From Hyphomicrobiales bacterium (GTDB lineage Bacteria > Pseudomonadota > Alphaproteobacteria > Rhizobiales > Rhizobiaceae), in the NCBI GenBank assembly GCA_900468625.1, contig UBUL01000008.1, forward strand, positions 1-64,000: a stretch of 64,000 nt of DNA. The letters run 5' to 3'. The notes beneath the pieces were generated by a model that worked only from the letters and a program-made list of their open reading frames with translations, searched no databases and had not been told where the DNA came from. The translations under genes and the position numbers were made by a program. Numbering within the stretch: position 1 is the stretch's first letter; each line of letters opens with the position of its first letter. Shown here piece after piece: positions 1 to 8,356 of the stretch.

Positions 1-25
1 AGCTGCCGTTCTCAAAGCTGTTCAG

Positions 26-53
26 AAACCCGGCGATTTCGGTCGCCGGGTTT
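26..53 (+). terminator. Stem-loop, probable terminator
   Basis: A perfect 11-bp inverted repeat (26-36 with 43-53) encloses a 6-base loop. No long T tract follows, only TTTCG. It probably ends a gene lying left of the window. Confidence 0.6.
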
Positions 54-145
54 CGTGCCTAGCAGATGATCACGCAATCTGCTTCCGGAAATGGAAATCG
101 CGGCCAATTGGCTACCAACATCAGCGTGATGGTGAGGAAAGAAAA

Positions 146-703
146 GTGGCTCTAACGGCTTCATACATTCTAACCCGAACCGACTATGTCCTCATGTGCG
201 TCGCGTTGACCCGCCGCCCACTGCTCCAAAGAATTATCCGTGCCTTTCTGTTTGTGCTCGGGGCGCTTTTCATAGGTATTTCGCTTGGAACCGATTCCGA
301 CGCAGGCAATTTTGAGACCTTGCTTGACATGATGAAAGCGATTGCATCCGGTGAGATGCCGATCTGGTTCTATGCCATCTATATCGTCGTCGCTGCTGTC
401 GCGCTGTTCTCGCATTGGATAACAGGCCTTGTCGCCTGTCTGCTCTTTAGCCGTGTACCGACGAAAGGATTGCTGCATGACGTCGAACTTGGTGAAAAGG
501 AGGTGGCGATCAGAGCTCCAAATATGGCTTCAACCATCAGCTGGTCAGCGATTAAGCGTGTCGTTGAAGAGCGGACTTTCTTCCTGGTGACCCTCTCGAA
601 CCGACAGTCCGTTCTTTTGCCCAGACGCGCATTCGCCGATGGTACCTCATATGCCAATGCGCTTGCCTTCGCCCGCGCTCATGCCGGGTTGGCCCCTCAA
701 TGA
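146..703 (+). CDS. Membrane protein with YcxB-like C-terminal domain
   Basis: The 185-residue protein has two hydrophobic segments (about residues 29-46 and 73-100). A soluble C-terminal domain follows, with the pattern ISWSAIKRVVEE ... LLPRRAF. That layout (two membrane spans, then a small beta-rich domain with a W..I..V and a LP+RAF motif) is typical of YcxB-like proteins, whose function is not known. The GTG start at 146 is preceded by GAGGAAAG (134-141). It stands alone between two stem-loops. The family assignment is by pattern only. Confidence 0.7.
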   Translation: MALTASYILTRTDYVLMCVALTRRPLLQRIIRAFLFVLGALFIGISLGTDSDAGNFETLLDMMKAIASGEMPIWFYAIYIVVAAVALFSHWITGLVACLLFSRVPTKGLLHDVELGEKEVAIRAPNMASTISWSAIKRVVEERTFFLVTLSNRQSVLLPRRAFADGTSYANALAFARAHAGLAPQ

Positions 704-1157
704 AAGGAAGGCAGCGGGTTTGCGGAGGATATGTCCTATTCCCACGAAAGCTGCTACTGCGAAGACATAACCTCAGGCGATAATATTGACGACCGGTCCG
801 GTTTCCGGACCGGCAGAGTCCGATCCCGCGCTGATGTGACGCCATCCGATTGTGCAGCGCGATCACAGGCGTCACCGCGGCTGTTCACATCGGGGAACAG
901 AGATTCGTCGCCCGCTAACGTGTAATCCTCTGCAATACCTCAGGCGCCGACCCAGTGGCCTTGGTGGCCACGATGACTGAATTCCGAAGTGACTAGGCGC
1001 GTTTTCGCAACGGCGGCTTGGTCGCAATCTTTACATCGTGTCGATCTTTCCCTACGGCGATGATCTTAAGGAACCGTCGCTCGCAAACGCGCAAGACGGT
1101 CGTGAGCGTATCGATTGTCAGACCGGTACCAGCTCGGTGATTTTCGAGGAGTGGATT
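704..1157. other. Intergenic stretch without a convincing gene
   Basis: Apart from the stem-loop at 793-813, this stretch holds only short open frames without ribosome sites or recognisable sequence. Confidence 0.5.
793..813 (+). terminator. Stem-loop terminator
   Basis: An 8-bp perfect stem (CCGGTCCG, 793-800, with 806-813) closes a GTTTC loop about 90 bp after the stop of the YcxB-like gene. No T run follows. Confidence 0.45.
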
Positions 1158-1400
1158 TTGTTTAGAGTCTTTCGATTACTGGTGATCATCATAGTCGCCA
1201 TGGGCGCGGCGATCGGCTACCGCTGGCATCGCTATGTTAGCAACACCGAAAGCCCGTATGACGAAGTGGGCATTGAGCTCAATAGCCGCATGCCAGGGCC
1301 GATTAACAAATGGGGATGCGATATGCTGCATGCGACGTTCGGCAGCAGCTTGCCGCCCTACGGCTGCCAAGACGGGTCAGATCCTCGCAAATGGCGATAG
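1158..1400 (+). CDS. Small membrane-anchored hypothetical protein
   Basis: The TTG start at 1158 was preferred because GAGGAG lies about 6 bases upstream. The frame is open further back to 1038, but that extension has no good ribosome site. The 80-residue product has one N-terminal hydrophobic segment (LLVIIIVAMGAAIGY, a signal peptide or anchor). A short periplasmic-looking part with two cysteines (MPGPINKWGCD ... PYGC) follows. I do not recognise the family. Confidence 0.5.
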   Translation: MFRVFRLLVIIIVAMGAAIGYRWHRYVSNTESPYDEVGIELNSRMPGPINKWGCDMLHATFGSSLPPYGCQDGSDPRKWR

Positions 1401-1496
1401 ACAGGTATTAGCACCCACGAGGGTATTGCACCCTCATCCAGTCCGCTAGCGACCTGGCCGCCGCGTCAATTAACGGGATTTCCAAGTGACACAGTT

Positions 1497-1799
1497 TTGG
1501 GCCGATTGAGCAGAACGAGTACAAAGCTTGGCACCGGCTTTACGGTAGCGTCGCTCTTTGCACCGGCCGCCGGCATTGGTGTGGGCTTCATTATCGCGAT
1601 GAACGCAGGTCCGTACGGATGGCTGGGAGCTATCGCGATGGCATTGTTTGGGTCGGCCATAGCCGGGTCTTTGCTCGCGATCGTTGCCTTGGTGCGCAAT
1701 GAGCGTTGGAGGTGGCTTGGTGTCGCTGGCTTGCTGCTGAATACGCTGCCCTCAGCCGGCCTTTTGATTGCCATCGTGGTCCATTGGCAGTCTTCTTGA
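1497..1799 (+). CDS. Small hypothetical membrane protein
   Basis: The 100-residue product is dominated by three hydrophobic stretches (about residues 13-35, 43-65 and 72-96) separated by short polar turns such as VRNERWRW. It starts at TTG with a weak ribosome site, and a second TTG lies three codons in. No family is recognised. It stands alone just left of the IS256 element. Confidence 0.45.
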   Translation: MGRLSRTSTKLGTGFTVASLFAPAAGIGVGFIIAMNAGPYGWLGAIAMALFGSAIAGSLLAIVALVRNERWRWLGVAGLLLNTLPSAGLLIAIVVHWQSS

Positions 1800-1940
1800 A
1801 CCATTGCCCGTTAGGAGCTGAAGATCCCAAAATTCAGCTTGTCGGCAACCGAAGGTGTGCCTGTGCACCTGCAACAGTCCCAACACGTCTTGCAAAGAAA
1901 TGAACCTGCTCACTGCAATCGGTAAAAGATCGCGTCTTTT

Positions 1941-1957
1941 GGAGAGGTGTAGCTCGG
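1941..1957 (+). repeat. IS256 element, left inverted repeat
   Basis: GGAGAGGTGTAGCTCGG. It matches the reverse complement of 3390-3406 at all 17 positions. Confidence 0.85.
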
Positions 1958-2785
1958 CTTGGTGATCGCCGTGCTTTCCGGGAGAGCCGGACCATGGTCA
2001 GCGGGCCGCAGCGGGCAAGCTGACGATAGGATGATCGCTCATTTGTGCGATGGTCTCAAGGGTCATGTAGCGGGATCGCTGAACGGCCCATTCGTCGTTC
2101 TGTTCGAGCAGGAGCGCGCCGACGAGCCTGACGATGGCATCGTCGTTGGGGAAGATGCCGACGACGTCTGTACGCCGCTTGATCTCACCGTTGAGACGCT
2201 CGATGGGGTTCGTCGAATGTAGCTTGGTCCAATGCTGCTTCGGGAAAGTCATGTAGGCGAGCACATCTTCCTCGGCATTGTCCATGAGGTTTGCGAGCTT
2301 TGGCACTTTCGGCCGGATCTGGTCTGCAACACTGCGCCATTGGGTGCTTGCCGCCTTCGGCGTATCCTGCGCGAAGGCCGTGGCGATGAAGGCGGAAACC
2401 ACCCGTCGGCCGCTCTTTCCGGCATGCGCGAGAGCATTCCTCATGAAGTGGACCCGGCAGCGCTGCCAAGTGGCCGAGAGGACCCTGGAGACAGCAGCCT
2501 TGATGCCTTCATGCGCATCGGAAACGACGAGTTTGACGCCGCTCAGGCCTCGTCTGGTCAGCTTGCGCAGAAACTCGGTCCAGATCGGTTCGGCCTCGGA
2601 TGTGCCGACCTCCATGCCCAGCACCTCGCGTCGGCCGTCGGTGTTGGCGCCCACCGCAATGATCACGGCGACGGAGACGATTCGTCCGCCGCGGCGGACC
2701 TTCAGATAGGTACCATCGACCCAAACGTATGGCCAATCGCCCTCGATCGGCCGGGCCAGGAAAGCTTTGACCTTGTCGTCGATCT

Positions 2786-2825
2786 CCCCTTGCCCGGCAG
2801 GCAATGCCTGCATTGCCGAAAGGGG
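2786..2825. repeat. Palindromic insert inside the transposase (frame-breaking)
   Basis: Outer arms CCCCTT (2786-2791) and AAGGGG (2820-2825) surround an inner palindrome, GGCAATGC (2800-2807) with GCATTGCC (2810-2817). Relative to IS256 proteins it adds a net 37 bases between the RLC and EIDD motifs, and the frames on either side differ by exactly that shift. Confidence 0.6.
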
Positions 2826-2925
2826 CACACAGGCGACTGACCTGGCTCTTGGAAATGCCACTCATCCCCATCGCCTTGACCAGGTCGTCGACCGAGCGGG
2901 TCGAAACACCCTGGATGTAAGCTTC

Positions 2926-2954
2926 CACGCGACAAACGCTGCGCGTTTGCGCTG
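2926..2954. repeat. Second palindrome-like insert inside the transposase (in frame)
   Basis: Near-palindromic bases with arms around GACAAACGC and GCGTTTGCGC encode PAQTRSVCRV, where IS256 transposases usually have a single Q. The net gain is 9 codons, so the frame is kept. Confidence 0.45.
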
Positions 2955-3389
2955 GGATCACTGCGGTCAAAGCCTTCTCGGCCATGCGGCGAGGCTCAAG
3001 GAAACTCGGGAAGTAGCTGCCCGTCCTGAGCTTGGGGATACGCAGCTCGACGGTTCCGGCCCGCGTCTCCCAATCGCGCTCACGATAACCATTACGTTGC
3101 GCAAGCCGCAACGCGTTCTTCTCACCATAGCCAGCACCCGTCTTGGCGCCGACCTCAAGCTCCATCAGCTTCTCGGCCGCAAAGCCGATCATCTCACGCA
3201 ACAAATCAGCATCAGCGCTCTTCTCAACGAGCGAGCGCACGTTCATCATGTCGTCGGTCATCAGTGGTCTTTCCATCAGGTTGGTCTTGAACAACCCGAC
3301 CCTACCGGAAAAACATTGATGACCGCCCGCTACGCCGCTCACTCGCTACAGCGCGATTGAGGGCGCGCTCGCGAGCGGCTTCGCTACCC

Positions 3390-3406
3390 CCGAGCTACAC
3401 CTCTCC
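3390..3406 (-). repeat. IS256 element, right inverted repeat
   Basis: A perfect 17-bp inverted copy of 1941-1957. Confidence 0.85.
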
Positions 3407-3407
3407 C

Positions 3408-4335
3408 AGGGACACCACCGATCGAGCCGGCGCTAGCGCTTCTGACGTCCAACGTCCCCAAAGGGTCGCAGTGGCTCTATGAGATAAAGTGGGACGGCTA
3501 CCGGCTTGCTATCCACGTTGAACCCGGACGCGTTCGGATCCTCACGAGGGGAGGGCACGATTGGACAGATCGCTTTCCGACAATCGCCAACGAGGCTGCG
3601 GAGTTCGGCACGACGATGATCCTCGACGGAGAGGCGGTCGTCCTGGATGAGAAGGGAAAGTCGAGCTTTGGCGCCCTTCAGCGTGCTCTTGGGGGAAGGG
3701 GCGGGCACCGCCGGGCGGACGAGGCGATCTTCTACGCCTTTGATCTCCTTTATTTCGATGGACACGACCTGACAAGGCTGGATCTCGCGGAGCGTCGGCA
3801 GATCCTGGATGGCCTTTTGGCCGACCACGCAGGCGTCATAAAGCTATCCGAGGCGGTCGAAGCCGATGGCGACGACTTGCTGGCCGCCGCATGCGCGCAC
3901 GGACTTGAGGGTATCATCGCCAAGAACCGTGTCCGGCCTTATCGCTCCGGCCGTACGGGCGATTGGGTCAAGGTGAAATGCGTCCAGAGCGAAAGTTTTT
4001 TCATCGTCGGTTATGAACCATCCGCTGTTGCACACGGTGGTATCCGCAATTTGTTTCTCGCTGCCTATAGAGGTGACGATCTCGTTTACGTCGGTAATGT
4101 GGGGACTGGCTTCAATGAACGCGATGCGACCAGGCTTCGCAAGGATTTAGACAAGCTCAAGACTTCGCGGGCGCCGATCGCGCTGAAACAGCGTGGCGTC
4201 GTCTGGGTCCAGCCGACACTGATAGCCGAGATCGAATATCGTGCCTGGACCGATGACGGCAAACTCCGGCATGCTTCGTATAAAGGCCTCCGGGAGCGGC
4301 AGGACAATGCCGAGGTCTATCGTCTGCCGCAATGA
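3408..4335 (+). pseudogene. ATP-dependent DNA ligase (LigD ligase-domain type), 5' end lost
   Basis: In the frame of the 3' part, ligase-like sequence begins at once after the IS end. It contains IEPALALLTSNVPKGSQWLY and then the adenylation motif EIKWDGYR, with the catalytic Lys at 3487-3489. ILTRRG-like, LDGEAVVLDEKG, FDLLYFDGHDL, EGIIAKN and DWVKVKC motifs follow. An OB-fold-like C-terminus ends at HASYKGLRE. No ATG, GTG or TTG lies in frame between the stop at 3358 and motif I. The first ATG (3616) would give 239 residues without the catalytic lysine. Such ligases act in non-homologous end joining with Ku. The gene is most likely dead or needs a start from outside. Confidence 0.75.
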
Positions 4336-4703
4336 GGTATCGTTATGATTGGTACAGCCCTAGCCGCGTGACAAATGGTCAAGGAAGATAGGAAATGGCT
4401 CCGTTCCAAGCGCCGCCAAAAATAAACTCTCCCGGCTACGCGATATTGGTTGGTCTCTGTGGGATCTAATAGGTTTGTTGAAATCGGGACAACGTTGGGA
4501 AGATGACGAGTGTAGGCCGTTCGCCAATGAATACGATGCCTATCTGCTGAACGCGGCGGGCCGAGGCGGCACTCAATGCCAGCATTTCCACAAAGTTCAA
4601 CAGCCGGATAATCCACTTTGGGGGTGGTAAGTTGAGATGACAAACAAATTTGGTTATTTGCACGGTCCGTGCAATTCGCAAACAGTAAGGTCCCGGCCGT
4701 ATT
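4336..4703. other. Gap between ligase relic and MYG1 gene
   Basis: The gap contains no intact gene. The stretch 4409-4630 reads like a fragment of a small conserved protein and is listed separately. Confidence 0.5.
4409..4630 (+). pseudogene. Possible relic of a small conserved protein
   Basis: One frame reads LSRLRDIGWSLWDLIGLL, later FANEYDAYLLNAAG, and ends at TAA 4628-4630. The combination of RDIGW..WDPIGL and FADEYD.YL resembles small uncharacterised proteobacterial proteins. No start codon with a ribosome site was found, and the last 25 residues look out of frame. It is probably a degraded gene. The identification rests on memory of the pattern. Confidence 0.3.
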
Positions 4704-5633
4704 ATGGCTCCAAGTTTCCTCGTCACCCATTCCGGCGGCTTTCATGCCGACGAAGTGTTGTCCAGCGTTGTTCTCATACGGCTTTTCCCTGACGCGCGGT
4801 TGGTTCGTAGCAGGGCGCCGGAATGGATTACGCCTGGCGCCGATCGCATCGTCTACGATGTCGGCGGCGCCTATGATGCAACTACCGGGATCTTCGATCA
4901 TCACCAGCGCGCCGCACCACGGCGCGTCGATGGTCAGCCCTTCAGTTCATTCGGGTTGATTTGGCAACATTTCGGTCGCGACTACCTGACAGCCCTCTCT
5001 GTTCCGCGCGCCGTTGTCGATACCGTGCATGCTGCTTTCGATGCCAGCTTCGTCTTACCGATTGATCTTGTCGACAACGGCGCGCTCAGCCCGGATAGTG
5101 TCGGCCTGCTGGGCGGATTGACCTTGCCGTCGTTGCTCGAAACATTGAAGCCGGTCTTCGATGATGGCGATCCGGAGGCGACCGATCGGGCATTCCATGC
5201 CGCGATTGCAATCGCCCGCAGTTTCGTCGAAGCGAAAATTACAGCAATCCATGCGAAATTGCGCGCTGAAGCGTTAGTCCTGCAGGCGATCGCGCTTGCA
5301 GGCGAGAGCCGTGTTCTCGAATTGCCGAAGGGTATGCCATTTCGGACGGCAATTGTGAAAGCAGGCGCTGATCATCTCTTGTTCGTGGTCCATCCGCGTG
5401 AGACCGACTGGTGCTTGGGCGGAATTCGCCGCGCGGAGCAGGGGTTCGAATTGCGCGCCGACCTTCCGGCTGCTTGGGCCGGGTTGAGCGGTCTCGACCT
5501 CGAAGTGGCCACCGGCGTCGACGGCGCCAGCTTCTGCCACAACGGCCGTTTTATCGCGGCCGCCAAGACGCGAGATGCCGCGCTGGCTCTCGCCAGGTTG
5601 GCAGTGGAAGACGCGGAAAAAGGAGCCGGTTGA
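4704..5633 (+). CDS. MYG1-family (UPF0160) DHH-type metal-dependent hydrolase
   Basis: The 309-residue protein starts with the hallmark THSGGFHADEV, followed by YDVGGAYD and FDHHQ. These are metal-binding motifs of the MYG1 branch of the DHH superfamily. Other conserved pieces are the IDLVDNG region (about residue 120) and the C-terminal CHNGRF ... DAALALARLA. Eukaryotic MYG1 is reported as a 3'-5' RNA exonuclease; the role of bacterial members is unsettled. Full length for the family. The start ATG has no strong ribosome site. It stands alone between decayed ligase and dnaE2 genes. Confidence 0.85.
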   Translation: MAPSFLVTHSGGFHADEVLSSVVLIRLFPDARLVRSRAPEWITPGADRIVYDVGGAYDATTGIFDHHQRAAPRRVDGQPFSSFGLIWQHFGRDYLTALSVPRAVVDTVHAAFDASFVLPIDLVDNGALSPDSVGLLGGLTLPSLLETLKPVFDDGDPEATDRAFHAAIAIARSFVEAKITAIHAKLRAEALVLQAIALAGESRVLELPKGMPFRTAIVKAGADHLLFVVHPRETDWCLGGIRRAEQGFELRADLPAAWAGLSGLDLEVATGVDGASFCHNGRFIAAAKTRDAALALARLAVEDAEKGAG

Positions 5634-5639
5634 GTATTG

Positions 5640-6111
5640 GATCGAGGCCGAGCTTGCCCGCGAGTTTAAGAGCGGGCTCACACCGCCCGCAACATCGTCA
5701 CCTGCGACGAGGTGATGTCCGCCCCGGACGGTCGCTGGCTGATGACGCAGGCCTCGTGCTCGTGGGCCAGAAGCTGGGCTCGGCCAAGGGTGCCATGTTC
5801 CTGACCGTCGAGGATGAAACCGGGCTGGCCAACGTGGTCGTCTTGGCCAACCTTATTCGAACGCCGCCGGCGTATCGTACTCGGATCCAGCATGATGGTG
5901 ATCAATAGCCGCATCCAGCGGGAAGGCGACGTCTTCCATCTCGTTGCTCAGCAGCTCTTCGATCTGACGTCCGATCTGTCCGGTCTTGCCGACCGCGATG
6001 AGATGTTCAGGCTACCGACCGGTCGCGGTGAGGGGTTTGCCCATGAAACCCCGGCAGTCCGGATTCGCGCGACAAGGCGAATCCGGTTGTCCCCCGAGAC
6101 ATGTTCGTGCC
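5640..6111 (+). pseudogene. dnaE2: Error-prone DNA polymerase dnaE2, frameshifted 3' fragment
   Basis: C-terminal DnaE2 sequence can be followed through several frames. TARNIVTCDEVMSAPDGRWL lies near 5690-5740. After one shift comes AGLVLVGQKLGSAKGAMFLT ... EDETGLANVVV. After another comes LFERRRRIVLGSSMMVINSR, then QREGDVFHLVAQQLFDL and LSGLADRDE. A last shift gives DSRDKANPVVPRDMFVP, ending at about 6111 where the inverted-repeat element begins. Intact DnaE2 is over 1000 residues and works with ImuA/ImuB in SOS mutagenesis. Here only about the last 150 codons remain, with at least three frame changes and no normal end. Confidence 0.8.
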
Positions 6112-6116
6112 CTTAT

Positions 6117-6305
6117 GGGGCAGAACAAGATCAGTGCGAAATCGTACGCCGAATTCGTGCATGTTTTCCGTTGTTTGCCGCCTGTGCTGAAAAGGATATT
6201 TTAGGGTGAAATGCTATTTCGGACGCGGGTTTGGGGATTAATATCGGTCCTGAGCATCACTTTCTCTGATAAACGTACGATTTCGCACTGATCTTGTTCT
6301 GACCC
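6117..6305. mobile_element. 189-bp inverted-repeat element, Tn3-family miniature-like
   Basis: The ends 6117-6148 and 6274-6305 are 32-bp inverted repeats with one mismatch, and the inner 28 bp are perfect. Each end opens with GGG and contains CAGAACAAGATCAGTGCGAA. Ends of about 35-38 bp starting with GGGG are typical of Tn3-family transposons. The 125-bp interior has no gene. The 5-bp flanks (CTTAT and TGTGT) are not duplicated. The element stands exactly where dnaE2 similarity stops. Confidence 0.55.
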
Positions 6306-6390
6306 TGTGTGCAAAGACCCGGATATCCGCGGCATTGGCTGTTCATGCACCAGTATCATGCTTGAGGACGCAGTGGCGAGGGAGCCGTAA

Positions 6391-6783
6391 ATGAAACCCA
6401 ATCGTAGGTCTTTTGTTGCGGGGGCTCTTTGTGGAGCCCTGGTAGGGAATGCAGAAGTATGCAAAGCACAGGCGGGCGAAGATCATCCACCTATGCAACC
6501 ACCGGCAGGCTACCGAGTCATACAGAGTTTTCGCGATGGTTTCTTTCCGCCTTTTTCAAAGGGGAGCATACTGAAGCAGGGCGGCTTTTTCTTTAAAACA
6601 CCTGAGGCATTCGAACTTTATAGCAACGGATATTCTAAGGCGCAGTTGATCAAGTCCAGCGACTTAATTGTCGTTGCACCAAGGATAGAAATCACACTGC
6701 TGGAAGGATTCGCAGAATTCCGTGGGCGTGCGCACGTCGAGGGACTAGGGGACGGGTACATTGTCCTCAATGGCGAATTCTAA
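6391..6783 (+). CDS. Hypothetical exported protein
   Basis: The 130-residue protein begins MKPNRRSFVAGALCGALVG. That is a twin-arginine-like (RRSF) or Sec signal peptide, with probable cleavage after CKAQA. The mature part has no recognisable domain. It contains a Gly/Phe-rich stretch (FSKGSILKQGGFFFK) and ends YIVLNGEF. The ribosome site GAGGGAGCC lies just before ATG. This and following DNA is visibly more AT-rich than the rest of the window, which suggests acquired DNA. Confidence 0.6.
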   Translation: MKPNRRSFVAGALCGALVGNAEVCKAQAGEDHPPMQPPAGYRVIQSFRDGFFPPFSKGSILKQGGFFFKTPEAFELYSNGYSKAQLIKSSDLIVVAPRIEITLLEGFAEFRGRAHVEGLGDGYIVLNGEF

Positions 6784-6980
6784 AAGTAGATCGTGGTCAT
6801 CATGTCAGAGGAAGCCTGTCGTTTCTTGGTACGTGATTAAACCATCGTTAAATTTGTAACGGGCTGAAAATACTGGTTATTTCCAAGTCTGCACCAAGCT
6901 AAAAATAGTTAACCGGCTAAATAACAGATAAGCTAAATTATGACACGCGGCCGCTTAGTGCCCTGCACTTGGTTCACCGC

Positions 6981-7559
6981 TCACAAGCTCATAACTCGGT
7001 ACAGAATGACCCGTCCGGTTGGCATGATTTGCGAAAGGAAATCAAAATCCCGCACATTACCGGTTAGCACACTCGCGCCTAGCTGCCGCGCTTGTAGGAA
7101 AACAAGGGCGTCATTGACGAAACGCCTCTCATGCCCTTTCCCTTTAGGAAGGTTGCTCAACCGAAACAGCAGCCCCGCCAGCACACCCGCCTGTCCCCAC
7201 ATGGCTGTATCCGGAGCATGAAGACGGTGCTCAGGGATGTCGTCTACAGTCTCGGCGATCGTTTCGAGAACCGCTTTGGTGGTGGCATGCTTGGGGTCTA
7301 ACCGGCCGAACGCATGGGTCAGCTCCGACAGGCAGACTGCGGAATGGTGGCATAGGCGATACCGCAGCAGTGCATCAACCTCAACCGGCGAGCGCCCCTG
7401 TAGCACATCCAGATAGACACTGGTGTCGAGGAACAATGGTCCGCCGATTGCCGGTTCGTCGACGACCCATGACAGGTCTTCGTCGAGCCTGCGCTCGAGC
7501 GTCCCGGCATACTTCTGTGGTTTTAGTGATCGCAGCGTTTCGGAGAGATCAAACCTCAA
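6981..7559 (-). CDS. PIN-domain protein, probable toxin
   Basis: The PIN-domain core starts at FLDTSVYLDVL, with the first acidic metal ligand. CLSELTHAFGRL carries the Glu, and FVNDALVFLQARQLG ... LTGNVRDFD carries the C-terminal acidic cluster. Members are Mg-dependent RNases. The TTG start at 7559 was chosen because it overlaps the upstream antitoxin stop, which fits coupled translation; an ATG at 7616 would give 211 residues deeper inside the antitoxin. At 192 residues it is longer than a VapC, because about 40 residues precede the PIN core. Confidence 0.7.
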   Translation of the reverse strand: MRFDLSETLRSLKPQKYAGTLERRLDEDLSWVVDEPAIGGPLFLDTSVYLDVLQGRSPVEVDALLRYRLCHHSAVCLSELTHAFGRLDPKHATTKAVLETIAETVDDIPEHRLHAPDTAMWGQAGVLAGLLFRLSNLPKGKGHERRFVNDALVFLQARQLGASVLTGNVRDFDFLSQIMPTGRVILYRVMSL

Positions 7560-7845
7560 GATCGAGATCCGCCGAGATGCTGCCTTTGCGCCCCACCAGA
7601 CGCGCGCCGAAATCATCCTCTAGGGCAAGCCGGGAAAGCGCCAGTTCCAGAAGTTCAGTGTCGGAAGTGACATGCGCGCGCTTCTTGGCCGCCTCGATCA
7701 ATTCGGACGATACACGTCCCGACAAACGGGTATTCTTCGCCGTGCCGAGAAGGCCGACAGCCTTTGCTTGTTCGAGTACGAGCTTATTGCGGGCCAACGC
7801 CACTTTTGCTTCGCTTTCTGCAGCGGTTCGTAGTTGAGCACCCAT
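7549..7845 (-). CDS. Probable antitoxin partner of the PIN protein
   Basis: A 98-residue protein with a helical N-terminus and RLSGRVSSELIEAAKKRAHV (about residues 40-59). This resembles a ribbon-helix-helix antitoxin segment. An acidic tail (LALEDDFGARLVGR ... LDLEV) is suited to binding the toxin. AGGAG precedes the ATG at 7845. The stop overlaps the toxin start. A palindrome covers the promoter region and suggests autoregulation. The function is inferred from arrangement and size. Confidence 0.6.
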   Translation of the reverse strand: MGAQLRTAAESEAKVALARNKLVLEQAKAVGLLGTAKNTRLSGRVSSELIEAAKKRAHVTSDTELLELALSRLALEDDFGARLVGRKGSISADLDLEV

Positions 7846-7847
7846 TA

Positions 7848-7878
7848 CAATCTCCTATGTTGAACATAATGTAGATTG
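7848..7878 (-). promoter_or_regulatory. Palindromic operator before the PIN/antitoxin operon
   Basis: The core ATGTTGAACAT (7857-7867) is a perfect palindrome around one base. CAATCT (7848-7853) and AGATTG (7873-7878) form a second outer inverted repeat. The ribosome site lies inside the left arm, so a bound repressor would block expression. Confidence 0.5.
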
Positions 7879-8356
7879 CGTTGAACGGTAATGCAAGATT
7901 CAATGGAGCCTGGTGAGTTGGGATTCTCCGATAACTATCGATCGCCGACCAACCGAAAGATTAGGGAAATGGATTGGTTGCATGCAGATGGAACCTTGCA
8001 TTCGCCATCTCGCCGCGGGCTGAAGCTCATGGCGCACCGCCGCAGGGCGTCAACTCGGGGAACTAGAGGCAAAGTGCGCGCCGATTTATAGTCGAAGTTC
8101 GAACGCGAATAAAAGATTCCAATGAGTGGGGCATGATTGCCGATCTCTGGAGGCTTTGTGACTGTGCGCGACTAAATTCTTCTATGATACCAGATGATTA
8201 GCCGACACTTAGCTAAAATGGCTTGGTGGAACGCGGGTTCGAATTGGTTCAAGAGCTGCATTATTTCCGTTGTTAAAAGCTGGTGGGCTTGAGGATGCGA
8301 TGGTCTCTGCCTACCTCATATCGCTATCTAGCATGCCACTGACTTCTGGTTTGTTG
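7879..8356. other. Gene-free AT-richer stretch
   Basis: No convincing gene is present. A short open frame (7891-8091) lacks a ribosome site and any recognisable sequence. Confidence 0.5.

Larger units (their letters stand above)
1998..3261 (-). pseudogene. IS256-family transposase, frameshifted
   Basis: The reading begins with MTDDMMNVRSLVEK and continues through typical IS256 Mutator-type sequence to SKSQVSRLC near 2830. After about 37 extra bases the rest resumes in another frame at EIDDKVKAFLARPIEGDWPY and runs to the stop. The C-terminal half holds the DDE-type core: YVWVDGTYLK, VVSDAHEGI, and the glutamate in HSTNPIERLNGEIKRR. A second extra stretch of about 27 bases (between TAVI and EAYIQG) keeps the frame. 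Both are judged against the family consensus known to me. The frameshift should prevent a full-length product. Confidence 0.85.
1941..3406 (-). mobile_element. IS256-family insertion sequence, transposase broken
   Basis: The element is bounded by perfect 17-bp inverted repeats (1941-1957 and 3390-3406) and carries one IS256-type transposase on the minus strand. The total of 1466 bp fits the family. The 8 bases outside the two ends differ (CGTCTTTT and CAGGGACA), so there is no target-site duplication. This points to a deletion or rearrangement after insertion. The right end touches a ligase gene that has lost its start. Confidence 0.85.

Noticed and set aside
3616..4335. Reading the ligase as an intact 239-residue gene from the ATG at 3616
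   Set aside because: That start would leave out the catalytic-lysine motif EIKWDGYR, which lies in the same frame upstream.
7891..8091. Short plus-strand open frame of 66 codons
   Set aside because: It has no ribosome site, an odd Arg-rich composition and no family pattern. It starts inside the divergent antitoxin promoter.
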